DNA from: an uncultured Clostridia bacterium
GTDB lineage: Bacteria > Bacillota > Clostridia > Saccharofermentanales > Fastidiosipilaceae
Direction: 5' to 3'
NCBI GenBank assembly: GCA_947253135.1
Contig: CAMXYS010000055.1
Span: 1 to 9,435, forward strand
DNA: 9,435 bases
Positions 1 through 6,286 of the stretch are shown piece by piece. The translations under genes and the position numbers were made by a program. The notes beneath the pieces are model-generated. The model had not been told where the DNA came from. It made no database searches and saw only the letters and a program-made list of their open reading frames with translations. Each line of letters opens with the position of its first letter. The stretch's first letter is position 1.

Positions 1-50
1 TCTACACCGGTGGCGAATCGTCGGCAGCGTCAGATGTGTATAAGAGACAG
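1..50 (+). other. Illumina Nextera (Tn5) adapter with i5 index, not genomic
   Basis: Bases 1-7 (TCTACAC) match the end of the Illumina i5 flow-cell primer. Bases 8-17 (CGGTGGCGAA) sit where a 10-base i5 index would be. Bases 18-31 match the Nextera read 1 sequence, and bases 32-50 are the 19-base Tn5 mosaic end AGATGTGTATAAGAGACAG. The parts are contiguous and in the order of a Nextera library molecule, so this is untrimmed synthetic sequence at a contig end. Genomic sequence begins at base 51. The mosaic end must not be read as a natural transposon end. The identification rests on recall of the published adapter sequence and is close to certain. Confidence 0.98.
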
Positions 51-618
51 AGTGCCCATATTGCATAAAGCGTTGGTAGGTTCGGTCAGACATAAAGATG
101 CCCAAGACCTTAGACCCATCCAGTGGCGGCACCGGCAGGAGGTTAAACACCGCCAGGTTGATGTTGATGAAGTATAGACTTTGCAAAAGGAGAATCAGCA
201 AGCTCAGCGGACCCGAATTTACAAGTGCGGGTGTCAAGGGAAAAAGCGACATAATATTTAGAAGTAAACAAGCGATAAAGGCCAAAATTAAATTGGAAAC
301 CGGCCCCATGACGGCCACCAGCATCATACCCTTTCGGACCGTTATTTCGCGGCGGAAACGCAGCGGATTGACCGGCACCGGCCGGGCCCAAGCCACCGGC
401 GCCCCCAAAAAAATCATAGCCGCTCCAATGGGCTCTAAATGCACCAGCGGATTTAAGGTCAAGCGGCCGGCTTCTCTGGCCGTCGAATCCCCCAGGCGGT
501 CAGCCATACGGGCATGGCTCATCTCATGAAAAGATAAGGAAAATAACAAGACCAACACCGTCGCCAGCCAGGTGATGAGTCCTGCCGTCGTAAAATTACC
601 GCCTAACAGTTGCAGCAT
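51..618 (-). CDS. Site-2 protease family (M50) intramembrane metalloprotease, C-terminus cut off
   Basis: Translating from ATG 618-616 gives 189 complete genomic codons before the adapter. The start is supported by AGAGGT at 632-627, 8 bases upstream. The protein carries both hallmarks of zinc-dependent M50 intramembrane proteases. HEMSH at residues 31-35 is the HExxH zinc site, at the end of a first hydrophobic segment (about 12-30). NLLPVPPLDG at residues 159-168 is the NxxPxPPLDG motif, whose Asp167 should be the third zinc ligand. Hydrophobic stretches near residues 97-126 and 134-166 fit membrane helices. The short form without an obvious PDZ domain resembles the YwhC-like group of roughly 200-220 residues, so perhaps 20-30 residues are missing. 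The frame stays open into the adapter; residues coded after base 51 are artefact. It lies 31 bp after ileS and is probably cotranscribed with it. The substrate is unknown. Confidence 0.93.
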
Positions 619-649
619 GTGCGCTTACCTCTTTCATTTGTATCGACCA

Positions 650-3600
650 TCAGTCAGTCGATTTAACGACCTTGACCGCCAGCTGACAAGGCTCGCCATT
701 CAACTTCCAGGCCCGACCTTCTTCAGGTGCAAAATGCTTGCGTTCGATCTTAACAGCCAACACCTCGGCTGCAATCTCGTCAGACCGGTTAGCAAAAATG
801 GCTTCGATTGTTGCACTGCCATTGTAACCGACTTCAATCCGGTCGGAGACCTCAAAACCGGCTTCTTTACGCATGGTTTGCAATTTGCTGACAATTTCTC
901 GAACAAAACCGGCGGCGATCAAGTCCTTTGTTAAAGTTAAATCCAAGGCTACCAGCAACTCACCTTCTGCTGCAGTTGCATAGCCTTCGGCCTGTTTGCT
1001 TTCGATAATTAACTGATCGGCCGTCAACGTATAAGTCTTATCTTTTGTTTCAACCGTGATATGGCCCGTCGTTTCAAGCTCCTGCATGGCCTTTTGACCG
1101 GTCAGGTCATTTAAAGCTGACGTTACAGCCGGGAGATGTTTACCCAGCAGCCGCCCCAAAACCCGCAATTGCGGCTTAAAGTGGTAGTCTTGTAAAGCAG
1201 CAGTGTCCTCCGCCTGCTCGAGCTGACGAACATTTAATTCCCGCTTCACAATATCAGCAAAATCCGCCGGCAATTCGGCAGGCGCCTGGACCAACATCCG
1301 ACTCAGCGGCTGTCGATTTTTGACCCCGGAGGTGTTGCGGGCACTCCGTCCCAAGACGACCAACTTACGGGCCAAGTCCATCCTGGCTTCCAGCTGCAGG
1401 TCAATCAGGGCCTCATCAGCCACCGGGAAATCAGTTAAGTGCACACTCTCAGGAGCTCCTGCAGCCACACTTCTGACGATATTCTGGTAAATAGATTCAG
1501 TGATAAAAGGCACAAAAGGAGCGGCTAGCCGACACACTGTCTCCAGGGCTGTGTAGAGGGCCAGGTAGGCATTCACCTTGTCTTGTTCCATCCCTTCTGC
1601 CCAGTAGCGGCTGCGGTTAAGGCGAACATACCAATTGGACAAGTCCTCTAAGAAGGCGTTGATTTTATGCCCGGCCGTATAGACATTGTAGGCACTGAGA
1701 TCGCCGTCCACCTCTTTGACGAGTCGGTTCAAGCGCGACAAAAGCCAGCGGTCCACCACCGGCATGCTGTTGTAATCCAAGGTGTAGGCAGTCGGGTCAA
1801 AACCGTCCAGATCTGCATACATTACGTAAAAGGCATAGGTATTCCACAAGGTGCCCATAAACTTATTTTGTCCCTCAGCCACAGCCTCATCGCTGTAACG
1901 AGAAGGCAGCCAGGGTTGACTGTTGGTATAAAAATACCAGCGGACTGCATCTGCCCCAAAGCGGTTAATCGCCTCGGTCGGGTCTACCACATTGCCTTTA
2001 TGCTTTGACATCTTGACCCCGTCACGGTCCAGGACCAAGCCCATGACAATGACATTTTGATAGGGCGAAGGCAGATCCAGGGCTGAGCAAATGGCCATCA
2101 AAGAATAGAACCAACCACGAGTTTGGTCTAAGGCTTCTGAGATAAAGTCAGCCGGGAAGTGCTCCTCAAACTTTTCTTTATTCTCAAAGGGGTAATGGTA
2201 TTGGGCAAAAGGCATGGCGCCGGAGTCAAACCAGCAGTCAATCACCTCCGGCACCCGTTTCATTTTTTCCCGGCAGTTAGGGCAGGTAACCGTAACGCGA
2301 TCAATATAGGGGCGGTGCAGTTCAATCTCGTCAGGACAGTCTGAAGACAGCTCCTTTAATTCAGCAATCGAACCGATCAGGTGGCGGTGGCCACAGGATT
2401 GACACTCCCAAACCGGCAGCGGCGTCCCCCAATAGCGCTCGCGGGAGAGGCCCCAGTCCACCACATTTTCTAAAAAGTTGCCAAACCGGCCGTCGCGAAT
2501 GTGTTCCGGCAGCCAATTGACCTTGCTGTTGTTTGCCAGCAGGCGGTCGCGCACGGCGGTCATACGGATAAACCAGCTGTGGCGGGCATAATAGATTAAA
2601 GGGGTATCACAGCGCCAGCAAAAGGGGTAGCTGTGCTCGTAAGCCAGGGTTTTGATCAGGAGGCCGTCTCGCTCTAATTTAGCAATAATCCCCGCATCCG
2701 CTTCCTTGCAGAAAGCACCTGCGAAATCAGTAACTTCTGGCGGCATCGTGCCGTCATCAGCCACCAATTGAACAAAGGCCAGGTCTTCTCTTTTGCCAAT
2801 ACGGGCGTCATCCTCACCGAAGGCCGGGGCTATATGGACAATGCCGGTACCGTCATTCATTGTGACATAGGTGTCAGCCGTCACAAGGTAGGCTTTTTTA
2901 TCCTGGGCGGCAATCAAATCCTCCGCATAAGAGAAAAGCGGTTCATAAGCCAAGCCGACCAAGTCACGGCCGGGCATCACCTTTAAGGGGGTCAGGCCTT
3001 CGCCAAACAGGCCTTCCGCCAAGGCGGCCGCCACATAATAGCGGACCGTTCGTCCGGCAAGGTGGTCAGGGGCGCGGTCAGCCCCATGCTCATGGTCGCA
3101 CGAGCAAGCGGGCTGTTCTGCTACCTCCACCAGCCAGTAGTCTTCCTCCGGATTGACACAAAGGGCCACGTTAGAGGGTAGCGTCCAGGGAGTCGTGGTC
3201 CAGACAGCAAAGTAGCTGTCGGGCTCATCTTTTACCGGAAAACGCACAAAAACTGAATTATCAGTCACATCCTTGTAGCCTTGGGCCACCTCATGGCTGG
3301 ACAGGGCCGTGCCGCAACGGGGGCAGTAAGGGACAATTTTATAACCTTTATAAAGCAGGTCTTTCTCCCAAAGCTGCTTTAAGATCCACCACTCTGACTC
3401 GATATAATTGTTTTCGTAGGTGACGTAGGGGTGCTCCATGTCGCCGGAGAAGGCCACCCGTTCAGACATCTGTTCCCACTCGTCCTTGTAGGTCCAAACA
3501 CTGGACCGACAAGCCTTAATAAAAGGTTCGACACCATAGGCCTCGATTTCGTCCTTGCCATCAAGGCCCAGCTTGCGTTCCACCTCAAGTTCAACCGGCA

Positions 3601-3868
3601 AGCCATGCGTATCCCAACCGGCCTTAAACTCTGTCTTTTTGCCCTTCATCCTCTGGAAGCGGGGAAAGATATCCTTAATCGACCGTGTCAAAACATGCCC
3701 TATATGGGGTTTGCCGTTAGCAGTCGGCGGGCCGTCATAAACGGTAAAGGTGTCCCCTTCCGGATTGCGGTCTCTAACTTTTTCCGTGATTTTGTGCTCA
3801 CGCCAAAAGTCTAAAACCGTTTGCTCACGAGCAGAAAAATTCAAATCCGTCGGCACTTTTTTGTACAT
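650..3868 (-). CDS. ileS: Isoleucyl-tRNA synthetase, long (type 2, eukaryote-like) form
   Basis: This 1072-residue class I synthetase charges tRNA-Ile with isoleucine in the cytoplasm and edits mischarged valine. The ATP-binding HIGH motif is canonical (PHIGH, His55-His58). The second signature reads KMSKH at 619-623 instead of KMSKS. The CP1 editing domain shows TTTPWTLPSN (about 224-233) and GTGIVHIAPAFGEDD (340-354). Two sets of cysteine pairs, C182/C185 with C417/C420 and C489/C492 with C529/C532, match the two zinc sites I recall from Thermus-type IleRS. The length and the lack of a C-terminal zinc finger also fit the type 2 clade. The start ATG has GGAGG at 3879-3875, 6 bases away. A Cys/His-rich stretch (residues 255-269) sits within the editing insertion. 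The gene is preceded by an isoleucine T-box, so uncharged tRNA-Ile should switch it on. Type 2 enzymes are often mupirocin-tolerant; that is inference here. Confidence 0.98.
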   Translation of the reverse strand: MYKKVPTDLNFSAREQTVLDFWREHKITEKVRDRNPEGDTFTVYDGPPTANGKPHIGHVLTRSIKDIFPRFQRMKGKKTEFKAGWDTHGLPVELEVERKLGLDGKDEIEAYGVEPFIKACRSSVWTYKDEWEQMSERVAFSGDMEHPYVTYENNYIESEWWILKQLWEKDLLYKGYKIVPYCPRCGTALSSHEVAQGYKDVTDNSVFVRFPVKDEPDSYFAVWTTTPWTLPSNVALCVNPEEDYWLVEVAEQPACSCDHEHGADRAPDHLAGRTVRYYVAAALAEGLFGEGLTPLKVMPGRDLVGLAYEPLFSYAEDLIAAQDKKAYLVTADTYVTMNDGTGIVHIAPAFGEDDARIGKREDLAFVQLVADDGTMPPEVTDFAGAFCKEADAGIIAKLERDGLLIKTLAYEHSYPFCWRCDTPLIYYARHSWFIRMTAVRDRLLANNSKVNWLPEHIRDGRFGNFLENVVDWGLSRERYWGTPLPVWECQSCGHRHLIGSIAELKELSSDCPDEIELHRPYIDRVTVTCPNCREKMKRVPEVIDCWFDSGAMPFAQYHYPFENKEKFEEHFPADFISEALDQTRGWFYSLMAICSALDLPSPYQNVIVMGLVLDRDGVKMSKHKGNVVDPTEAINRFGADAVRWYFYTNSQPWLPSRYSDEAVAEGQNKFMGTLWNTYAFYVMYADLDGFDPTAYTLDYNSMPVVDRWLLSRLNRLVKEVDGDLSAYNVYTAGHKINAFLEDLSNWYVRLNRSRYWAEGMEQDKVNAYLALYTALETVCRLAAPFVPFITESIYQNIVRSVAAGAPESVHLTDFPVADEALIDLQLEARMDLARKLVVLGRSARNTSGVKNRQPLSRMLVQAPAELPADFADIVKRELNVRQLEQAEDTAALQDYHFKPQLRVLGRLLGKHLPAVTSALNDLTGQKAMQELETTGHITVETKDKTYTLTADQLIIESKQAEGYATAAEGELLVALDLTLTKDLIAAGFVREIVSKLQTMRKEAGFEVSDRIEVGYNGSATIEAIFANRSDEIAAEVLAVKIERKHFAPEEGRAWKLNGEPCQLAVKVVKSTD

Positions 3869-3914
3869 TCTAAACCTCCATTTTTACTATTGCGCTATCC
3901 TGAGACAATACCTA

Positions 3915-3934
3915 CTCCCCCTCGGCTCGGGGAA
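3915..3934 (-). other. Short hairpin between the T-box terminator and ileS
   Basis: On the minus strand UUCCCC can pair with GGGGAG (6 bp including one wobble) around an 8-base loop GAGCCGAG. No U-tract follows, so it is not a terminator. It lies in the read-through part of the leader, 36 bases ahead of the ribosome site of ileS. It might stabilise the 5' end of a processed mRNA, but no function can be shown from sequence. Confidence 0.4.
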
Positions 3935-3948
3935 AGAAGGGATTTTTG

Positions 3949-3977
3949 AAAAACAAAAAGCGCCCCCTCCGGGACGC
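3949..3977 (-). terminator. T-box-controlled intrinsic terminator ahead of ileS
   Basis: GCGUCCC (3977-3971) pairs with GGGGCGC (3966-3960) to give a 7-bp stem with one G-U pair and a GGAG loop, followed by UUUUUGUUUUU. The 5' arm is shared with the antiterminator, where the same GCGU and CCC pair with upstream bases. The two structures are therefore mutually exclusive. Charged tRNA-Ile should favour this terminator, and uncharged tRNA-Ile should favour read-through into ileS. Confidence 0.94.
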
Positions 3978-4229
3978 CTGATATGCGTGTTACCACCCGA
4001 ACACTATAGCTATCTTCTGCAATGGATGACAGCTATAATCTCATCAATGTTAACGGTCTAGCCTCTACAGGTATTACCGGTCGCCGTTACTCAGCTCGAA
4101 ACCGTAAAAGTCCAGCTTTGGCGGCGACAGCTCGCGGGTGATCTTCAAAAAGATTTTTATAGCACCTTTTCAGCTGCCGGTGCTCTCTGTTTATAAAAGT
4201 CTTTTGTACTTGTCCCGGTCACAGCCGTT
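3949..4229 (-). promoter_or_regulatory. T-box riboswitch (isoleucine specifier AUC) controlling ileS
   Basis: This leader RNA senses uncharged tRNA-Ile. Stem I is closed by ACGGCU (4228-4223) pairing with AGCUGU (4132-4127). It contains the AGUA loop-E element, an AGAGAG AG-box with the GGCAGCUG distal segment, and the specifier context GAAG-AUC-ACCC. AUC at 4142-4140 is an isoleucine codon and would pair with anticodon GAU. UGUGACC opposite CCGCGAGC could be the conserved kink-turn. Stem II closes with UCGCCG (4127-4122) and CGGCGA (4086-4081). Stem III is a 10-bp helix (4037-4028 with 4014-4005). The T-box sequence CGGGUGGUAACACG follows. In the antiterminator (3999-3970), CGGG pairs with CCCG and ACGC with GCGU around a 7-base bulge UGGUAAC; its UGGU would pair with the ACCA end of the tRNA. 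The antiterminator competes with the terminator at 3977-3949. Structure and specifier agree with the downstream gene. Confidence 0.96.
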
Positions 4230-4236
4230 AAGGATG

Positions 4237-4265
4237 ATTTTCTCATGAAAAAAGAGACTTGTCCA
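4237..4265 (-). promoter_or_regulatory. Probable sigma-A type promoter of the ileS T-box transcript
   Basis: TGGACA (4265-4260) differs from the -35 consensus at one base. It is followed after exactly 17 bases by GAAAAT (4242-4237), which matches four of six bases of the -10 consensus. Transcription would then start near 4231-4229, right at the base of T-box Stem I (4228). The spacing and the match to the leader start support it, but the -10 box is weak. Confidence 0.45.
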
Positions 4266-4417
4266 GCCGGCAAGCGGTGCAACCTCCCCCGTGAGGCCGC
4301 CTACCGGGCCCACTCTTCAAGCTGCTTCGGGAGCTGATACCCCCGGGTCGCTTGCCCGCAGCAAGTTTAAGGGTGATTAGTAGCTTGGCACAGACCCGCC
4401 GGTCCTTGCTCTGCGCC
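4248..4417 (-). ncRNA. Candidate structured RNA of unknown family upstream of the ileS T-box
   Basis: This GC-rich stretch (locally about 60-70 percent) has no credible protein gene but can form several helices on the minus strand. Hairpin A: GGCGCAGA (4417-4410) pairs with UCUGUGCC (4394-4387), 8 bp. Helix P1: GGCAAGCG (4356-4349) pairs perfectly with CGCUUGCC (4276-4269), 8 bp, enclosing two hairpins. P2: CGGGGG (4345-4340) with CUCCCG (4333-4328). P3: GGU plus GCGGCCUC with GAGGUUGC plus ACC (4305-4277), 11 bp with an AG bulge. A run of six U follows at 4253-4248, although no hairpin directly abuts it. I found none of the signatures I know for RNase P RNA, tmRNA, SRP RNA or common riboswitches. 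It could be an independent small RNA, a 3' UTR of the ddl operon, or a degenerate element. GC-rich sequence forms chance helices easily, so confidence is modest. Confidence 0.35.
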
Positions 4418-4501
4418 TCAATTTTTGCCGTCAATGAATCCTGCCGTCATCACCTGCCTATTTTTACTCTGACCCTATTTTAATTGCGCTGCTGATTGCC
4501 T

Positions 4502-5023
4502 TTATTTTTCAAAGATGTCCGGCAAGTCAATGTTTTTGGCCGGTTTAAAATCAATGCGGAGCTTATTTTCAATGGTGTAGCTGTTGCCATAATCTAATAC
4601 ATAGGTCAGGTCAATTGACCCGGCGGCATCCTTGACCCGGTGGCGGACAGTCGCTGCGTAGAGGCTAATTGTCATTTGTCCCCCCTCTACACCTAGAGTT
4701 GTGACGCTTTTTTCGCCCTCCAACAGTTGCAAGGTCATATTGATCTCACCGGTCCGCACCAACTTAACGCCCCCGTCAGGATAAAGTTCAACTCGATTTA
4801 AAGTTGTGCTAAAACCGAAGTCACCCGGATCCCGGTAAAGTAAGACAGCAGCCTCATCAGTCCGGTAAAATTGACCTTCACAGGAAAAGCGCAGCGGCTG
4901 CTCCAAACCGTCCGAATCTTTTTGCACGGCCTGAAAATCGACACTCAAAGGCACATAATCCAAATTTTCTTCCTCCCCGTCCGGCACGCCAACTCCTGCT
5001 ATTAGCTTATAGCTGACCTTCAT
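4502..5023 (-). CDS. DUF1934 (YwiB-like) beta-barrel protein
   Basis: The 173-residue product matches the DUF1934/YwiB pattern of small calycin-like beta-barrel proteins of Bacillota. Recognisable blocks are the FSCEGQFYRTDEAAVLLYRD strand pair, the VELYPDGGVKLVRTGEI block with its conserved R-G, the GGQMTISLYA strand, and the closing segment GSIDLTYVLDYGNSYTIENK. There is no signal peptide or membrane segment, so it is probably cytosolic. I chose ATG 5023-5021 because family members start just before the first strand (here MKVSYKL). The frame is open back to a TTG at 5080, which would add 19 residues lacking family resemblance. With the chosen start it overlaps the end of ddl by 17 bp in another frame, which suggests translational coupling. 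The family has no established biochemical function that I know of. Confidence 0.85.
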   Translation of the reverse strand: MKVSYKLIAGVGVPDGEEENLDYVPLSVDFQAVQKDSDGLEQPLRFSCEGQFYRTDEAAVLLYRDPGDFGFSTTLNRVELYPDGGVKLVRTGEINMTLQLLEGEKSVTTLGVEGGQMTISLYAATVRHRVKDAAGSIDLTYVLDYGNSYTIENKLRIDFKPAKNIDLPDIFEK

Positions 5024-6161
5024 TTTCAGGCCCGGGCTCCGGCAACAAGTACCTTCTGCCGTCAGCTGCCTTGGCTTCAATTGCCAGCTCGCACAATTTT
5101 TTCGTCAAATTCGGCAAAGGATAACCCTGTTGCTCCAAGGCTCGCGGGTAAATGCTGATCCTTGTAAATCCCGGGAGCGTATTAATTTCATTGAAGTAGA
5201 GGCGGCCGGTTTCCTGCTCCAAGAAGAAATCAACTCGAGCCAAGCCACTGCAGTCAAGGGCCCGGTAAATTTTTACCCCCAAGTCCCGAATTCGATCCGC
5301 CAAAGCCGGATCAATTTTAGCCGGCAGACTGATACCACCCTTGTCAGCAGACAGGTACTTGGTTTCATAGTCGTAGTACAAAACGTCCTCCGCTTTGACA
5401 ATCTCACCAACTTCGGCCACCGTTAAATCACGGTTTCCCAGGATGGACAACTCCAGTTCGCGTGCCTCGACAAAAGCCTCGACCACTATTTCACGGTCAT
5501 ATTGGGCTACTTCCGCCAAGGCGACCGGGAGGTCAGCTGCCGTTTGTACCGCAGCTGTGCCCACTGACGACCCTCCATTAGCAGGTTTCAAAAAACAGGG
5601 AAAGCCGATCTCTGTGGCTACCTGTTTCAAAACGTCTTCTTTTTTACCACCGCTCAACTGCTCTCGGTCTATCACCAGGTGAGGCACCTGGGGGATGTCG
5701 AAAGCTTGGAGAAAGCTTTTACAGCGAGCCTTGTTCATGGCCAAGGCTGATGCCGTCACCCCACTGCCCACGTAAGGGATGCCGCTCAGCTCCAGCAAAC
5801 CTTGTAAATTTCCATCCTCGCAGTTGATGCCGTGCACCGCCGGGTACACCACATCCGGCAAACCACCGGCCAGGCTAACCAAAAAGTCCCTAACCGAGTA
5901 GCCCGGGGCCCCATAAAGATGAGTCGGGTGGTCTCCGGCCGCCAAAACAGCCGCCGTCTCCCATTCACCGGACAGCAAAGACTCCAAGTCCGCCCGGTAG
6001 GCCAACCACTGCCCACTCTCCGTGATCCCCACAGGACTTACTTCACACCCGGCGTCTTTGAGCGCTCGGATGATCGTATAAGCAGAGCGGCAGGAAATTT
6101 TATGTTCGGTGGAGACACCGCCAAAAATAACCATTACGTGTAGTGCTTTTACATCTGTCAT
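5007..6161 (-). CDS. ddl: D-alanine--D-alanine ligase
   Basis: This 384-residue ATP-grasp enzyme joins two D-alanines for the peptidoglycan precursor in the cytosol. Visible landmarks are FGGVSTEHKIS (13-23, with Glu19), HGINCEDGNLQG (110-121), KPANGGSSVG (192-201, glycine-rich ATP loop), the omega-loop YYDYETKY (262-269), LARVDFF (307-313) and NEINTLPGF (324-332). Asp311, Glu325 and Asn327 should bind magnesium. The omega-loop tyrosine, in place of the histidine seen in VanA-type enzymes, points to D-Ala-D-Ala and not D-Ala-D-Lac. The HG-x-x-C-E-D-G segment has Cys where most homologues I recall have Gly. ATG 6161 has GGGGAG 9 bases upstream. The gene follows a terminator with a 63-base gap, so it should have its own promoter, but I see no convincing -10/-35 pair there. 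DUF1934 follows with a 17-bp overlap. Confidence 0.97.
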   Translation of the reverse strand: MTDVKALHVMVIFGGVSTEHKISCRSAYTIIRALKDAGCEVSPVGITESGQWLAYRADLESLLSGEWETAAVLAAGDHPTHLYGAPGYSVRDFLVSLAGGLPDVVYPAVHGINCEDGNLQGLLELSGIPYVGSGVTASALAMNKARCKSFLQAFDIPQVPHLVIDREQLSGGKKEDVLKQVATEIGFPCFLKPANGGSSVGTAAVQTAADLPVALAEVAQYDREIVVEAFVEARELELSILGNRDLTVAEVGEIVKAEDVLYYDYETKYLSADKGGISLPAKIDPALADRIRDLGVKIYRALDCSGLARVDFFLEQETGRLYFNEINTLPGFTRISIYPRALEQQGYPLPNLTKKLCELAIEAKAADGRRYLLPEPGPENEGQL

Positions 6162-6224
6162 TTACCTTTTCTCCCCTTCTGTTTTAAGTCTGGCGGCCCG
6201 GTTGATGCTCTCACCTTGCTCTAC

Positions 6225-6263
6225 AAAAAACCGGGTCGGTGTCCTCGGACAACCGGAACCCGG
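6225..6263 (-). terminator. Intrinsic terminator closing the recG-rsmD-coaD block
   Basis: CCGGGU (6263-6258) pairs with ACCCGG at the base of a long hairpin. The upper stem CGGU-U-GUC pairs with GACACCG, with small bulges and a CGAG loop. Six U follow at 6230-6225. It lies 24 bases after the stop of the coiled-coil gene and 63 bases before ddl, so it separates two transcription units. Confidence 0.93.
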
Positions 6264-6286
6264 CTCTTCCCACTGGCCTAGTCTGC

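Noticed and set aside
32..50. Tn5 mosaic end as evidence of a natural transposon
   Set aside because: It is joined to Illumina primer and index sequence, so it is library adapter.
98..529. Plus-strand open frame of 143 codons, and other plus-strand frames through the window
   Set aside because: This frame lies opposite the M50 protease with its clear motifs. The other plus-strand frames also lie opposite well-supported minus-strand genes and show no family resemblance.
4321..4350. Resemblance to the SRP RNA helix 8 (UCAG...GAAGCAGC)
   Set aside because: The UCAGCUCCCGAAGCAGC segment shares pieces with the conserved SRP sequence but lacks the GGAAGG core and its spacing, and the local bases pair differently. 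I do not call it SRP RNA.
4243..4434. 63-codon minus-strand open frame in the intergenic region
   Set aside because: The product has low-complexity Arg/Gly/Ser composition and no recognisable family, and the frame covers the helices of the candidate RNA and the likely ileS promoter. No convincing ribosome site was seen, so it is probably a chance frame in GC-rich DNA.
4418..4501. Terminator or promoter after the DUF1934 gene
   Set aside because: The stretch has A-rich boxes (TAAAAT, TAAAAA) but no hairpin with a U-tract and no paired -35 element at normal spacing.
5024..5080. N-terminal extension of DUF1934 from the TTG at 5080
   Set aside because: The extra 19 residues do not resemble the family, lie fully inside ddl, and start with TTG without a good ribosome site.
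6162..6224. Promoter for ddl after the terminator
   Set aside because: TTAAAA near 6187-6182 could be a -10 box, but nothing close to a -35 consensus lies 16-18 bases upstream, so I do not call it although a promoter must exist nearby.
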